The position numbers and the translations under genes were made by a program. From positions 372,001 through 436,000 of the forward strand of contig NZ_CP097205.1 of the NCBI RefSeq assembly GCF_024029855.1: 64,000 bases of DNA, written 5' to 3'. A model generated the notes under the pieces. The model did no database searches, was not told the origin of the DNA, and worked only from the letters and a program-made list of their open reading frames with translations. How positions within the stretch are numbered: position 1 is the first letter of the stretch; each line of letters starts with the position of its first letter. This stretch comes from Buchnera aphidicola (Sipha maydis). GTDB taxonomy: Bacteria > Pseudomonadota > Gammaproteobacteria > Enterobacterales > Enterobacteriaceae. Shown here piece after piece: positions 12,101 through 21,127 of this stretch.

Positions 12101-13177
12101 GATAGTATCTTTTGTTGGATCAATTTTTAATGTTTCTGAGATATATGGACCATGATCTAAATCATTAGTAAATATTGTTTCAATTTTTTTGATTTTATTT
12201 TGAATGATTTTTTTTATTTTTTCTTTTGTAAAAATTTCATTAGTCGCAATAATTATTTTATTATTTATGTCAAAATAATTTTTTGATGAGATTTTTCCGA
12301 TAATATATTCTTTTGGAATTTTTATGAAATCGATTTTATCTTTTTCTAACTTTTTGATATGTTTAACGGTTACTCTTTCGTTTTTTTTGATATAAATAAT
12401 GTTATTTTTTTTCATATCAAATGAAATTATTTCCCCTCTTAAACGAGTTGGGATTAATTTCATATATATTTTTGATTTATGAAATTTAAAAATATTTTTT
12501 TGAAAAAATAAATTTAATATTTCTTTTTGATTGTATCCTAATGCTTTTAATAAAATTGTTACAGGAAATTTTTTTCTTCGATCAATTCTTGCAAATAAAT
12601 GATCTTTGGAATCAAATTCACAATCTAACCATGATCCTCGATAAGGAATTATTCTGGAATTATATAAAACTTTACCAGAAGAGTGAGATTTTCCTTTATC
12701 ACTATCGAAAAATACTCCAGGACTTCTGTGTAATTGTGAAACAACAACTCTTTCTGTTCCATTAACAACAAATGTTCCATGTTTTGTCATTAATGGAATT
12801 TCTCCCATATACACTTCCTGTTCTTTAATATCTTTGATTTTTTTATTTAATGTATCTTTTTCGTATATAATTAATCTTAAAGTGACTCTTAGTGGTACTG
12901 AATATGTGGTTCCACGAATATGACATTCTTTTACATTGAAACTTTTTTTCCTTAACTTATATTTTACATATTGAATTTCTGCGTTTTCATTATAACTTTT
13001 AATGGGAAAAACTGATTTTAATGCTGATTCTATTCCATTTGAAATATTTTTTTGCGTATTAATAAAATTTTTAAATGAATCAATTTGAATAGAAAGTAAA
13101 TACGGAATATTTATAATTTGTGGATTTTTTCCAAAATCTTTTCTAATTCTTTTCTTTTCTGTATAAGAATACACCAT
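9158..13177 (-). CDS. rpoB: RNA polymerase beta subunit RpoB
   Basis: Second-largest RNA polymerase subunit, forming the active-site cleft with beta'. The product is 1339 aa (E. coli 1342). The rifampicin-pocket region is readable as [20 protein letters not shown] followed by [12 protein letters not shown]. The flap and active-site segments are seen as [13 protein letters not shown], and the C-terminal clamp as [20 protein letters not shown]. The residues in the rifampicin pocket look like wild type. The gene follows rplL with a 121-base spacer carrying a strong hairpin, as in the E. coli rplL-rpoB attenuator arrangement. Confidence 0.98.
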   Translation of the reverse strand: MVYSYTEKKRIRKDFGKNPQIINIPYLLSIQIDSFKNFINTQKNISNGIESALKSVFPIKSYNENAEIQYVKYKLRKKSFNVKECHIRGTTYSVPLRVTLRLIIYEKDTLNKKIKDIKEQEVYMGEIPLMTKHGTFVVNGTERVVVSQLHRSPGVFFDSDKGKSHSSGKVLYNSRIIPYRGSWLDCEFDSKDHLFARIDRRKKFPVTILLKALGYNQKEILNLFFQKNIFKFHKSKIYMKLIPTRLRGEIISFDMKKNNIIYIKKNERVTVKHIKKLEKDKIDFIKIPKEYIIGKISSKNYFDINNKIIIATNEIFTKEKIKKIIQNKIKKIETIFTNDLDHGPYISETLKIDPTKDTISALIEIYRMMRPGEPPTQETAEKLFESLFFLEERYDLSAVGRMKFNRSLLRKHSTGKSVLDKKDIVDVIKKLINIRNGKGEIDDIDHLGNRRVRSVGEMTENQFRIGLIRVERAVKERLSAGDIDNLMPQDMINAKPISAAIKEFFGSSQLSQFMDQNNPLAEITHKRRISALGVGGLTRERAGFEVRDVHPTHYGRVCPIETPEGPNIGLINSLSIYARTNQYGFLETPYRKVQKGYVTNKIKYLSAIEEGNFIIAQANTKIDKNKKIIDKLVTCRHQGESNLFKKKKIEYMDVSNQQIVSIGASLIPFLEHDDANRALMGANMQRQAVPLLKTEKPLVGTGMERIVAIDSGVTVIAKRGGQIHYIDASKIIVKVNKNEIQKNDTGIDIYNLIKYKRSNQNTCINQNPCVYLNDEIKKGDVLGDGPATDLGELALGQNMRVAFMPWNGYNFEDSILISEKVVHQDRFTSIHIQELSCISRDTKLGSEEITADIPNIGESALSNLDESGIVYIGADVHGGDILVGKVTPKGETQLTPEEKLLRAIFGEKASDVKDTSLRVPNGVLGTVIDVQIFTRDGIKKDKRKLEIEEMQIKKMESSYLEKKNIFEIGILRQVKNILIESGFLYENFKKLSAKKWFTLKVDQKRKIEFKNLQTQYNILQKKFQKKIKNKKKQITRGDDLSPGILKIVKVYLAIKRYVQTGDKMAGRHGNKGVISKINPIEDMPYDKNGVPVDIVLNPLGVPSRMNIGQILETHLGLAAKGIGEKISKMLKKYKKINKIRSFMKKTFEIGNKQCQKINLDNFSNEEILCLAKNYTNGLPVSTPVFDGAQEKEIKDLLKLSGFHSSGQIDLFDGRTGDKFERPVTVGYMYILKLNHLVDDKMHARSTGSYSLVTQQPLGGKAQFGGQRFGEMEVWALEAYGASYTLQEMLTVKSDDVSGRTKMYKNIVDGNHKMEPGMPESFNVLLKEIRSLGINIELEN

Positions 13178-13260
13178 TATGTTCTCTATTTGATGAAATT
13201 GTCTTAAGAAAATGTTTTATGTTGTGTATATTAAAAGTTTAAAAAAAAATATTTTAGTAA

Positions 13261-13285
13261 AGCTGGTGAATCATTTTCACCAGCT
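13261..13285 (-). terminator. Hairpin between rplL and rpoB (attenuator-like)
   Basis: Perfect 10-bp GC-containing inverted repeat (13261-13270 with 13276-13285) with a 5-base loop, in the spacer between rplL and rpoB. On the minus strand it is followed within about 10 bases by T-rich sequence. E. coli has a partial terminator at the equivalent place that lowers rpoBC expression relative to ribosomal proteins, so conserved attenuation is the likely role. This is inferred from position and structure. Confidence 0.65.
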
Positions 13286-13298
13286 GTTTTTTAAGTAT

Positions 13299-13664
13299 TT
13301 ATTTAACCTCTATTTCAGCTCCAGCTGTTTCTAAGGTTTTTTTTAATGATTCAACTTCTTCTTTGTTTATTTTTTCTTTTAAAATAACTGGTGCGGATTC
13401 TACTAAATCTTTTGCTTCTTTTAAACCTAAATTTGTTACACTTCTAACTGCCCGAATTACTGATACTTTATTTGTTCCTATCGATTTAATATATATATCA
13501 AATTCTGTTTTTTCTTCGACTTTTTCTGGTTGTGTTAAATTATTGTTTATTGGAGCATTAGCCGAAACTTCAAATTTTTCTTCCATTAATTTGATTAATT
13601 CCATAATTTCTGTGACTGACATTTTTGAAACTTTTTTTATTATATCTTCTTGCGTGATGGACAT
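13299..13664 (-). CDS. rplL: 50S ribosomal protein L7/L12
   Basis: Stalk protein that recruits and stimulates translational GTPases. The product is 121 aa, matching E. coli. The N-terminal dimerisation part ([16 protein letters not shown]), a short flexible hinge that is here not the usual Ala-rich one, and the C-terminal factor-binding domain ([20 protein letters not shown]) are all visible. It lies 27 bases after rplJ in the rplJL-rpoBC unit. Confidence 0.97.
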   Translation of the reverse strand: MSITQEDIIKKVSKMSVTEIMELIKLMEEKFEVSANAPINNNLTQPEKVEEKTEFDIYIKSIGTNKVSVIRAVRSVTNLGLKEAKDLVESAPVILKEKINKEEVESLKKTLETAGAEIEVK

Positions 13665-13691
13665 TTTTTTCTCTTAAGTTTGATAGATTTT

Positions 13692-14183
13692 TTATTTTTT
13701 GATTTTGTTTTTAATTAATATTAACATTCGAATTAATTTTCCTATTGAAGCTTCTTTTATTATAATTAGAAATTTTTGAATCGCTTCTGGATATGTAGGT
13801 ATTAAAGCAAGTGTTTCTATATTTTTAGGAGAAATAAACTTTCCTTCAAATGCTGCTCCTTTTATTTTAAAATTTTTGTTCTCTTTTGAAAATAAATATA
13901 ATAATTTTGCAGCACTTCCTGGATGTTTTATAGAAAATGCAATTAAAGTAAATTTTTTTAAAGTTTTTTGTAAACATTCAAAAGGTGTTTTTTGGATTCC
14001 TTTTTTTAATAAAGTGTTTTTAATAACATTTATTTTTACTTCATTTTTTCTTGCTTCTTTTCTTAAGAAATTTATTTTATTGACATTTATTTTTTTTGAG
14101 TTTGCTACAACTGCTGATAATGCATATTGTGATATTTTATTAATTTTTTTGATAATTTTTTGTTTTTTAATATTAACTGGCAT
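13692..14183 (-). CDS. rplJ: 50S ribosomal protein L10
   Basis: Forms the base of the ribosomal stalk and holds L7/L12 dimers on 23S rRNA. The product is 163 aa (E. coli 165). The N-terminal RNA-binding part contains the typical VIKNTLLKKGI segment and the C-terminal helix that binds L7/L12 is present. In E. coli the L10 complex represses its own operon by binding a leader RNA; the 264-base region upstream here holds a comparable hairpin. Confidence 0.96.
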   Translation of the reverse strand: MPVNIKKQKIIKKINKISQYALSAVVANSKKINVNKINFLRKEARKNEVKINVIKNTLLKKGIQKTPFECLQKTLKKFTLIAFSIKHPGSAAKLLYLFSKENKNFKIKGAAFEGKFISPKNIETLALIPTYPEAIQKFLIIIKEASIGKLIRMLILIKNKIKK

Positions 14184-14339
14184 TTTTTACTCCTAGATTT
14201 TTTTTTAAAAATCCTTTATAATATCTTTATATAAATGCAATAAAAATTTTTAAAATTAAAAATTTAGAAGTTTTTTAATTTTTTAAATTTATTTTATTTT
14301 TAGAAGTGAAATTTTAAAAAATTTATTTTTAATTATTTA

Positions 14340-14357
14340 TTTTTTTTTTTTTTTTTT
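14340..14357. repeat. Homopolymer tract of 18 T in the rplA-rplJ spacer
   Basis: An uninterrupted T run on the plus strand, non-coding, between the candidate L10 leader hairpin and rplJ. Confidence 0.75.
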
Positions 14358-14376
14358 GAAGGAAGAAATATAAAAA

Positions 14377-14419
14377 CCTAATTTCTCACTAAAATATAGA
14401 AATTAATTAAGAAACTAGG
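14377..14419 (-). promoter_or_regulatory. Candidate L10 leader hairpin upstream of rplJ
   Basis: Within the 264-base rplA-rplJ spacer, read on the minus strand, CCTAGTTTCT (14410-14419) can pair with AGAAATTAGG (14377-14386), a 10-bp stem with one G-U pair and a 23-base loop. It is the strongest structured segment in the spacer and sits where E. coli has the autoregulatory L10(L12)4-binding leader. Sequence identity with the Rfam L10 leader was not tested. Confidence 0.4.
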
Positions 14420-14447
14420 ATATTTTATAAAAATGAAATTAAATTTT

Positions 14448-15134
14448 TTATTTTAAACTAGATTTTTTAATTTCAATTGCTGGACCCATAGTTGTTTTTA
14501 AGAAAATTTTTTTAAAATATTTTCCTTTCATGGTATGTGGTTTTTGTTTTTTTAAATCTTTTATGAGGCTTATTAAGTTTTCTTTTATTTGTTTTGTTGA
14601 AAAATTTGATTTTCCTATTAGAGCATGTATAATTCCATTTTTTTCATTTTTATATCTTATTTGTCCATTTTTTATTTTTTTTACTGTTTGATAAATATCT
14701 GAAGTAATTGTTCCCATTTTATGATTTGGCATTAATCCTTTAGGTCCTAAAATTGATCCTAACATACTTACTTGTTTCATGTTTTCTGGTGAAGTGACTA
14801 CAACATCAAATTTTATTTTATTTTGTTTAATTTGTTTTGATAAATCTTCCATGCCGATAAATTCTGCTCCTGCGTTTTTAGCTTCTTCTGCTTGTTTTCC
14901 ATGTGCAAATACAGCTACTATTATTTTTTTTCCTGTTCCATGAGGTAAAACGGTTGATCCTCGAATGTTTTGATCTGTTTTTTTTGCATTAATTCCAAGC
15001 ATAATAATTGAATCAAAGCTTTCAATAAATTTTCTACGCGATTTTTTTTTTAAAATTGAAATAGCTTTTTCTATTTTTGTTTTTTGAAAATTATGTTCTT
15101 TTTTTATTTTTTTTTGAATTTTTTTATTTTTCAT
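14448..15134 (-). CDS. rplA: 50S ribosomal protein L1
   Basis: Forms the mobile L1 stalk at the ribosomal E site and in E. coli represses the rplKA mRNA. The product is 228 aa (E. coli 234), collinear, with [20 protein letters not shown] and [12 protein letters not shown]. Its start overlaps the 3' end of rplK by 11 bases; an ATG at 15134 is the only convincing start given the alignment to family N termini. E. coli rplK and rplA do not overlap. Confidence 0.95.
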   Translation of the reverse strand: MKNKKIQKKIKKEHNFQKTKIEKAISILKKKSRRKFIESFDSIIMLGINAKKTDQNIRGSTVLPHGTGKKIIVAVFAHGKQAEEAKNAGAEFIGMEDLSKQIKQNKIKFDVVVTSPENMKQVSMLGSILGPKGLMPNHKMGTITSDIYQTVKKIKNGQIRYKNEKNGIIHALIGKSNFSTKQIKENLISLIKDLKKQKPHTMKGKYFKKIFLKTTMGPAIEIKKSSLK

Positions 15135-15570
15135 ATTTTTTAGAATTTTCTATTTTTAAACCCATAGATTTTGCTGTTCCGATGATTGAATTATTAATTT
15201 TTTCTAATGTTGCTCCAGTCATATCTTTTTCTTTAATTTTAGATATTTCTTCTATTTGAGAATATTTTATACTTCCAACAAATTCAATGTTTGGTTTTTT
15301 AGATCCTGATTTTATTCCTGCATATTTTTTTAATAATATTGATGCAGGAGGCGTTTTTGTAATAAAAGTAAATGTTTTATCTGAATATACAGTTATTATA
15401 ACAGGTATCGGAATACCTTTTTCTAAAGATGCTGTTTCTTCATTAAATTTTTTACAAAAATCCATTATATTTAGTCCTTTTTGACCTAATGCTGGACCAA
15501 TTGGGGGACTAGGATTTGCTTGACCAGCTTGCACTTGAAGTTTGATATATGAATCTATTTTCTTTGCCAT
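15124..15570 (-). CDS. rplK: 50S ribosomal protein L11
   Basis: Binds the GTPase-associated region of 23S rRNA. The product is 148 aa (E. coli 142). The start [20 protein letters not shown] is typical, and [17 protein letters not shown] is the conserved N-terminal signature. The family normally ends near KSMGL; here it continues with IENSKKYEK into the start of rplA. Only 30 bases separate it from nusG, too few for the separate L1-regulated leader of E. coli. Confidence 0.96.
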   Translation of the reverse strand: MAKKIDSYIKLQVQAGQANPSPPIGPALGQKGLNIMDFCKKFNEETASLEKGIPIPVIITVYSDKTFTFITKTPPASILLKKYAGIKSGSKKPNIEFVGSIKYSQIEEISKIKEKDMTGATLEKINNSIIGTAKSMGLKIENSKKYEK

Positions 15571-15600
15571 AATTTTCTCTTTTTTAAAAAATTATTTAAT

Positions 15601-16154
15601 TTATAAATTTTTTTCTACTTGACTAAAATCTAATTCTACAGGAGTGGATCTTCCAAAAATTGATACAGAAACTTTTAAACGATTTTTATCATAATCTATT
15701 TCTTCTACAATTCCATTAAAATCTAAAAATGGACCACTGTTTACTCGGACGCTTTCTCCAGGTTGAAATAATGTTTTTGGTCTCGGTTTATCACCAATTT
15801 TTTTAAGTTTTTTTTGAATTTTTTTAATTTCTATTTTATTTACTGGAAAAGGATTTTCTGAAGATCCTCCTATAAATCCTATTACTTTAGGAATGCTTTT
15901 TATTAAATGCCAACTAGATTCATTCATAATCATTTTTATTAATATATATCCAGGAAAAAATTTATGATTACTTTTTTGTCTTTTTCCTTTTTTTATTTCT
16001 ATTACTTCTTCTGAAGGAACTAAAATTTTTCCAAACATATTTCTATTTTTTTTTTTTTTTAGATGATCTTTGATAGATTGAACTACTTTATCTTCATATC
16101 CTGAGTAAATTTGTATAGCATACCATTTTTTTTTTTTTGATTAATAATTTTCAT
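15601..16154 (-). CDS. nusG: Transcription antitermination/elongation factor NusG, start displaced by a 13-A frameshift
   Basis: NusG binds RNA polymerase through its NGN domain and Rho or S10 through its KOW domain. From a Trp codon at 16125-16123 to the stop the frame is open and matches E. coli NusG residue for residue: [56 protein letters not shown]. No start codon lies in this frame upstream: it reads TAA, TCA, four Lys codons, Trp. The only reasonable start is ATG at 16154-16152, 18 bases after the secE stop with a GTGGA-like site, but it is in another frame. The two are joined by a run of 13 A (16138-16126); 14 or 11 A would give one ORF of about 184 aa (E. coli 181). An internal ATG at 16038 would drop the essential NGN start, so slippage or a homopolymer sequencing error is more likely. 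Confidence 0.85.
16126..16138 (-). other. Candidate transcriptional slippage site, 13 A, in nusG
   Basis: A run of 13 T on the plus strand (A in the mRNA) lies between the nusG start codon and its first conserved residue. Insertion of one A joins the ATG at 16154 to the NusG frame. A second run of 15 A lies 60 bases downstream at 16046-16060 and is in frame as it stands. Polymerase slippage on poly-A tracts is established in Buchnera-type endosymbionts; its use here is inferred. Confidence 0.6.
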
Positions 16155-16172
16155 TAATTTTTATTTCCACTA

Positions 16173-16553
16173 TTAATTTTGAAAAGGCGTAGTGAATGAC
16201 ATTATATAGAAGAGTATTCCATCTATTCCCCATAATATTATTGCAAGAATAGAACTTATTAATATTATTATGCATGTTGTGTTAAAAGTATCTTTTATTG
16301 TTGGATAATGAATATTTTTTATTTCAGATTTTGCGTCTTGAAAAATAGATATAATATAAGAAAAATTTTTTTCGATAACAAAAAAAATTGTTCCGACAAT
16401 TATTAATATAATGAAAAGATCTATATATTTATTTTGAATGGGTAAAAATTTAAATTTTTTTTCTATGAATAAGAACAAAATGAGAAAAATATTAGTAAAA
16501 ATCCATATTTTCTGAAAAATTGTTTTTTTTTTATGAAGAATATTCGATTTCAT
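16173..16553 (-). CDS. secE: Preprotein translocase subunit SecE
   Basis: Essential clamp subunit of the SecYEG channel in the inner membrane. The product is 126 aa (E. coli 127). Two hydrophobic segments near residues 17-30 and 41-60, an amphipathic linker with AKSEIKNIHYPTIKDT, and a C-terminal membrane helix around residues 91-115 (IIILISSILAIILWGIDGIL) give the three-TM enterobacterial form. It is the first protein gene after the tRNA cluster; E. coli has tufB in the intervening position, absent here. Confidence 0.95.
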   Translation of the reverse strand: MKSNILHKKKTIFQKIWIFTNIFLILFLFIEKKFKFLPIQNKYIDLFIILIIVGTIFFVIEKNFSYIISIFQDAKSEIKNIHYPTIKDTFNTTCIIILISSILAIILWGIDGILFYIMSFTTPFQN

Positions 16554-16621
16554 GAAAAATCCTAAAAATAAGATTTTTTAAAAGAGTAAATTAAATTTTT
16601 TCAAGAAAAAAAGATTTTTTA

Positions 16622-16695
16622 TGCTGATACCCAGATTTGAACTGGGGATCTCACCCTTACCAAGGGTGCGCTCTAACCAACTAAGCTATACCAGC
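16622..16695 (-). tRNA. thrT: tRNA-Thr (GGU anticodon)
   Basis: A 74-base cloverleaf with acceptor GCTGGTA/TATCAGC, discriminator A, anticodon stem CACCC/GGGTG with loop TTGGTAA (anticodon GGT), and a T arm with GTTCAAATC. CCA is not encoded. It is the last of four tRNAs in the E. coli order thrU-tyrU-glyT-thrT. The next gene is secE at 68 bases; tufB, which follows in E. coli, is missing. Confidence 0.96.
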
Positions 16696-16730
16696 AGCAA
16701 AGTATTTTTTTATTTTATTTTTTTAAATTT

Positions 16731-16802
16731 AGCGAACAGTGGGAATTGAACCCACATCTTCAACTTGGAAGGTTGAGGTAATATCCATTATACCATGTTC
16801 GC
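16731..16802 (-). tRNA. glyT: tRNA-Gly (UCC anticodon)
   Basis: A 72-base cloverleaf with acceptor GCGAACA/TGTTCGC, discriminator T, anticodon loop CTTCCAA (anticodon TCC) and T loop GTTCAATTC. CCA is not encoded. It reads GGA and GGG codons; GGA is the dominant Gly codon in this window. Confidence 0.96.
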
Positions 16803-16812
16803 AATTTTTTAT

Positions 16813-16895
16813 TGGTGAGGGAAGGATTCGAACCTTCGAAGTCGTTAGACGTCAGATTTACAGTCTGCTCCTTTTGGCCACTCAGGAACCTCACC
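16813..16895 (-). tRNA. tyrU: tRNA-Tyr (GUA anticodon)
   Basis: An 83-base class II tRNA with a long variable arm (GACGTCTAACGACTTC region), acceptor GGTGAGG/CCTCACC, discriminator A and anticodon GTA. CCA is not encoded. The AGACGTC motif inside it is part of the tRNA and is not a Met box. Confidence 0.96.
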
Positions 16896-16937
16896 TATTT
16901 TTTTTAAAAAAAATATCTTTAAATATGAAATTTGTAT

Positions 16938-17010
<73 letters not shown>

Positions 17011-17359
17011 CTATAATTTCTTTAATAAAAAATTAATAATAACATATTTTAAAATAATTTAATATTTTACTTTTTTTTTTAACAAAAATCAAATACTTCG
17101 AACAAAAAATTATAAAATAATTTTACAAAAAAATATATTAATAAATAAATTTCTTTAAAAGATATAAATATATTAACTTTTTGTGTATAAATTATCGATA
17201 TAATAAAATTTATTTTTTCCTTAAAATTTCATTATTTTCATAGTAAAATTTATATTAAAATGTGATTTTTACTTAAAAAAATTTTTTTTAAGTTTAAATA
17301 TATGTTGATATGTTAAATATATCAAATTTATTTTTTTTTATTTTCATAAAGAGTGTAAT
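17011..17359. promoter_or_regulatory. Divergent intergenic region between thrU and metF
   Basis: These 349 AT-rich bases must hold promoters for the tRNA/secE operon (minus) and metF (plus). A TATAAT-like -10 is visible near 17199-17204. A 7-bp inverted repeat TTGATAT/ATATCAA (17305-17311 with 17319-17325) lies 35 bases before metF. No MetJ box is seen. No ORF or RNA gene was recognised. Confidence 0.35.
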
Positions 17360-18199
17360 ATGAATTCATTAAAAGAATTAATTAATATAAAAAATATAAA
17401 TTTATCTTTTGAATTTTTTCCGCCATTAGACATTCACAAAGATAAAAAATTTTGGAATGAAATAAAAAAAATAACTTATTTACAACCGAAATTTATGTCT
17501 GTCACTTATGGAGCAAATAACGGAAATAAAACACGAACATTTAATTTTGTGCAAGAATTAAAGTTATATACAAAAATAAATATTGCTCCTCATATGATTT
17601 GCGTAAATGAAGAGATAAAAACATTAAAAAAACTTGCTATGAAATATTTTCGAAATGATATAAAAGATATTGTAGCTTTAAGAGGAGATTGTATAAATAA
17701 AAAAAATAATGCAAAAATTTATGCTCGTGATTTAGTAATTTTATTAAAAAAAATTGAAGATTTCAATATATTTGTTGCTGCATATCCAGAGGTTCATCCA
17801 GAAGCAAAAAGTTTTCAATTTGATTTAATGAACTTAAAAAATAAAATGGATTCTGGAGCGAATCAAGCTATTACTCAATTTTTTTTTGATATTGAAAATT
17901 TTTTGCGATTTAGAGATAAATGTGTTGGAATTGGTATTAAAAAAAAAATTATTCCTGGAATATTACCCATTTATGATTTTAATCAAGTTTATAAGTTTTG
18001 TTTAATGTCTAATATTTTTGTTCCAACATGGTTAAAAAAATTATATTTTAACTCTGATGATTCTATTAAAAATGATTCTTGTATTGGAAAAGATCTTGCG
18101 ATAAATATGATTAATACTTTATATAAAGAAGGAGTGTATGATTTTCATATATATACTTTAAATAAATTGAATTTTATTAATTCTATTTTTGGAAATTGA
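17360..18199 (+). CDS. metF: 5,10-methylenetetrahydrofolate reductase MetF
   Basis: FAD-dependent reductase that makes 5-methyl-THF, the methyl donor for MetE. The product is 279 aa (E. coli 296). The catalytic Glu is in LSFEFFPPLD near residue 19, and the barrel motifs MSVTYGANNG, IAPHMICV and ALRGDC are present. The shortening is mostly at the N terminus. In E. coli metF is close to argECBH; here the next gene is argG with only 181 bases between. Confidence 0.95.
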   Translation: MNSLKELINIKNINLSFEFFPPLDIHKDKKFWNEIKKITYLQPKFMSVTYGANNGNKTRTFNFVQELKLYTKINIAPHMICVNEEIKTLKKLAMKYFRNDIKDIVALRGDCINKKNNAKIYARDLVILLKKIEDFNIFVAAYPEVHPEAKSFQFDLMNLKNKMDSGANQAITQFFFDIENFLRFRDKCVGIGIKKKIIPGILPIYDFNQVYKFCLMSNIFVPTWLKKLYFNSDDSIKNDSCIGKDLAINMINTLYKEGVYDFHIYTLNKLNFINSIFGN

Positions 18200-18380
18200 A
18201 ATTCAGAATTGAAATAATTCTATATCACACATAATTTTTTCAAAATTTCTGATATAATTTATTTTGATATGTTAATTTTATATAATTTTTATATATTTAC
18301 ATATTTTTTTTTGTTAAAAACGTTTATTTATTTAATATTTTAGGTAATATACAAAAAAATAAAATTTAAGGAACTGTGTT

Positions 18381-19580
18381 TTGAGTAAAAAAATTGTTGT
18401 TTTAGCTTATTCTGGAGGATTAGATACTTCGGCGATTATTCCCTGGATAAAAGAAAATTATAATTTAAATGTTTTTGCTTTAGTAGTTGATATTGGACAA
18501 TCTAAAAAAGATTTGAAAGGTATTGAAGAAAAAGCAATTAGTTCTGGAGCGATTGGATGTCAGGTAATCGATTTAAAAGAGGATTTTGTCAATAACTATG
18601 TTTATCCTTTATTGAAAATAGGTGCTTTATATGAAGGAAAATATTTTTTGGGAACTGCTATTGCTAGGCCAATAATAGCTGAGGCTCAAGTACATTTTGC
18701 TAAAAAAATTGGAGCAGTTGCTTTAGCGCATGGAGCAACTGGAAAAGGAAATGATCAAATTCGATTTGAAATGACATATTCTGCTTTATCTCCTGAATTA
18801 AAAGTTATTTCTCCTTGGAGAGAATGGGATTTTAAATCTCGAGAAAGTTTATTAAAATATTTAAAAGAAAAAAATATTTCTACAACTGCAACCTTGGAAA
18901 AGATATATAGTAGAGATGAAAATATTTTTCATATTTCTACAGAAGGGGGAATTTTAGAAGATTTATGGAAACAACCAACAAAAGATTGTTGGGTGTGGAC
19001 AAGAGATGTTCAAGATACACCAAATAAACCAGATTATATTACATTAAAAATAAAAAATGGTTGTGTATATTCTATAAACGGTGAAAAAAACAACCCTTAT
19101 CATTGCTTAAAACAATTAAATAAACTTGGTTCTATTCATGGTATTGGAAGATTAGATATTGTGGAAAATAGATTAATTGGGATAAAATCTAGAGGTTGTT
19201 ATGAGACTCCTGGTGGAACGATTATTTATGAAGCTCTTAGATCACTTGAACAATTAGTTTTAGATAAAGAATCAATGAAATGGAGAAATATATTAGCATT
19301 AGAAATGTCTCATTTAGTTTATGATGGAAAATGGTTTTCTCCTATGCGAGAATCAATTCAATGTGCTTGTAATAAATTATCCACCATAGTGACTGGAAAA
19401 GTTGTTTTAAAATTGTATAAAGGAACAGTTATAGCTGTTCAAAAAAAATCAGAAAATACATTGTATTCACAGTCTTTTTCTACTTTTAGTGAAGATAATG
19501 TATATACACAATCTGATGCTTCTGGTTTTATTAATCTTTTTTCTCTTTCAACAAAAATTCGATCTTTAAAACAAAAATAA
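18381..19580 (+). CDS. argG: Argininosuccinate synthase ArgG
   Basis: Condenses citrulline and aspartate with ATP. The product is 399 aa and belongs to the shorter (about 400 aa) subfamily found in many proteobacteria and Gram-positives, not the 447-aa type of E. coli K-12 ArgG. The P-loop-like AYSGGLDTS is at residues 9-17; GATGKGNDQIRFE and SRGCYETPGGT are also conserved. The start is TTG at 18381, with AAGGA at 18368-18372 as a good ribosome binding site; no ATG fits the family N terminus. Confidence 0.95.
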   Translation: MSKKIVVLAYSGGLDTSAIIPWIKENYNLNVFALVVDIGQSKKDLKGIEEKAISSGAIGCQVIDLKEDFVNNYVYPLLKIGALYEGKYFLGTAIARPIIAEAQVHFAKKIGAVALAHGATGKGNDQIRFEMTYSALSPELKVISPWREWDFKSRESLLKYLKEKNISTTATLEKIYSRDENIFHISTEGGILEDLWKQPTKDCWVWTRDVQDTPNKPDYITLKIKNGCVYSINGEKNNPYHCLKQLNKLGSIHGIGRLDIVENRLIGIKSRGCYETPGGTIIYEALRSLEQLVLDKESMKWRNILALEMSHLVYDGKWFSPMRESIQCACNKLSTIVTGKVVLKLYKGTVIAVQKKSENTLYSQSFSTFSEDNVYTQSDASGFINLFSLSTKIRSLKQK

Positions 19581-19599
19581 TTTTTTAATTATTTCTTTT

Positions 19600-19648
19600 A
19601 TTTTTTTATTTTTTTATTTTTTTATTTTTTTTTTTTTTTTTTTTTTTG
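19600..19648. repeat. Microsatellite (ATTTTTTT)3 followed by 24 T
   Basis: A residues at 19600, 19608, 19616 and 19624 give an exact 8-base period, followed by an unbroken run of 24 T (19625-19648) between argG and argH. Non-coding; argG is plus strand, so the run could also act as the U tract of a terminator, though no strong stem precedes it. Confidence 0.7.
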
Positions 19649-19729
19649 ATCAAATTATAAATATAAAAAATATAAAAAAATTATATGATAAGTTAATTTT
19701 ATTAATAAATTTTTATTTTGGATAATGAT

Positions 19730-21127
19730 ATGACTCTTTGGGGTGGACGGTTTATTAAAAAACAAGATAAATTTTTTAAAGAGTTTAATAATTCTTTAAA
19801 AATAGATTTTATTTTAATTAAATATGATATTCAAGGATCCATAGCTTGGTCGAAAATCCTTTTAGATAGTAAAATAATTACACATGAAGAACAACGAAAA
19901 ATAGAAACAACATTAAATTTAATTTTTCGCGAAGTGAAAAATGATCCAAAAAAAATTTTATTAAGTGATTCTGAAGATATACATTCATGGGTAGAAAAAA
20001 GACTTATTTATATTTTAGGAGATATAGGTAAGAAAATTCATACTGGAAGAAGTAGAAATGATCAAGTTGCAACAGATTTAAAATTGTGGTGTAAAAAAGC
20101 AATTATAACTGTACAAAAAAAAATTATTAATTTTCAGGAATCTCTTATTAATTTAGCTGAGAAAAATATTTCTTCTATTATATCAGGATATACTCATTTA
20201 CAAAAAGCACAACCTATCATATTTTCTCATTGGTGTTTAGCATATTTTGAAATGCTAAAACGAGATTTCTCTCGTTTGAAAGATTGTTTACGGAGATTAA
20301 ATGTTAGTCCATTAGGTTCTGGTGCTTTAGCTGGAACGGGATGGAAGATAAATAGAAAAAAATTAGCGTTATATATGGGTTTTTCAAAATCAAGTAATAA
20401 TAGTTTGGATAGTGTATCTGATCGAGATTATATTGTAGAACTTTTATCCATTGCTTCTATTAGTATGATGCATTTATCAAGATTTTCTGAAGATTTAATT
20501 TTTTTTAATTCTGGAGAATGTAATTTTATTGAATTATCTGATGCGGTGACTTCTGGTTCTTCATTAATGCCACAAAAAAAAAATCCAGATTCTTTAGAAT
20601 TAATCAGAGGGAAAACAGGGAAGGTTTATGGTGATTTATTAAATATTTTAGTTATTTTAAAAGGTTTACCTTTAGCATATAATAAAGATATGCAGGAGGA
20701 TAAAGAATGTTTGTTTTCTGCTTTAAAGGTTTGGATAAATTGTTTAAAAATGTCAAGAATAGTTATTTTAGGGATAAAATTAAATAGTAAAATTTGTAGA
20801 GAAGCATCTGAAAAAGGGTATTCAAATTCTACTGATTTAGCTGATTATTTAGTTGAGAAAGGAGTAAGTTTCAGAGATGCACATAAAATTTCTGGAAAAA
20901 TTGTTCTTTATGCAATAAAAAATAATAAATCTTTATTACAACTTACATTAAAAGATTTTAAAAAATTTTGTTCTATAATTGATGATAATATATATCAAAA
21001 TATTAATTTAGAAAGTTGTTTAAATAAAAGAAATTCTCATGGTGGAACTTCTCAAAAACAGGTATTAAAATCTATTGCTTATGCTCAAAAATATGTTTTA
21101 AGAAAACGGAAAGAAATAAAAATTTAA
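19730..21127 (+). CDS. argH: Argininosuccinate lyase ArgH
   Basis: Cleaves argininosuccinate to arginine and fumarate. The start chosen is ATG 19730, giving MTLWGGRF as in E. coli, with GGA at 19720-19722 as ribosome binding site; an in-frame TTG at 19718 would add four residues. The product is 465 aa (E. coli 457). The signature [12 protein letters not shown], carrying the catalytic Ser, is present, as is [11 protein letters not shown]. argG and argH are the only arginine genes at this locus. Confidence 0.95.
   Translation: MTLWGGRFIKKQDKFFKEFNNSLKIDFILIKYDIQGSIAWSKILLDSKIITHEEQRKIETTLNLIFREVKNDPKKILLSDSEDIHSWVEKRLIYILGDIGKKIHTGRSRNDQVATDLKLWCKKAIITVQKKIINFQESLINLAEKNISSIISGYTHLQKAQPIIFSHWCLAYFEMLKRDFSRLKDCLRRLNVSPLGSGALAGTGWKINRKKLALYMGFSKSSNNSLDSVSDRDYIVELLSIASISMMHLSRFSEDLIFFNSGECNFIELSDAVTSGSSLMPQKKNPDSLELIRGKTGKVYGDLLNILVILKGLPLAYNKDMQEDKECLFSALKVWINCLKMSRIVILGIKLNSKICREASEKGYSNSTDLADYLVEKGVSFRDAHKISGKIVLYAIKNNKSLLQLTLKDFKKFCSIIDDNIYQNINLESCLNKRNSHGGTSQKQVLKSIAYAQKYVLRKRKEIKI

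Noticed and set aside
13363-14196. Plus-strand ORFs of 104 and 106 aa opposite rplL and rplJ
   Set aside because: Shadows of the ribosomal protein genes; no ribosome binding site or family resemblance.
15601-16038. Short nusG model starting at the internal ATG
   Set aside because: It would delete about 37 conserved N-terminal residues of the NGN domain; the upstream frame matches NusG exactly, so the longer gene with a slippage site is preferred.
16847-16853. AGACGTC sequence near metF as a possible MetJ box
   Set aside because: It lies within the variable arm of tRNA-Tyr and occurs only as a partial single copy.
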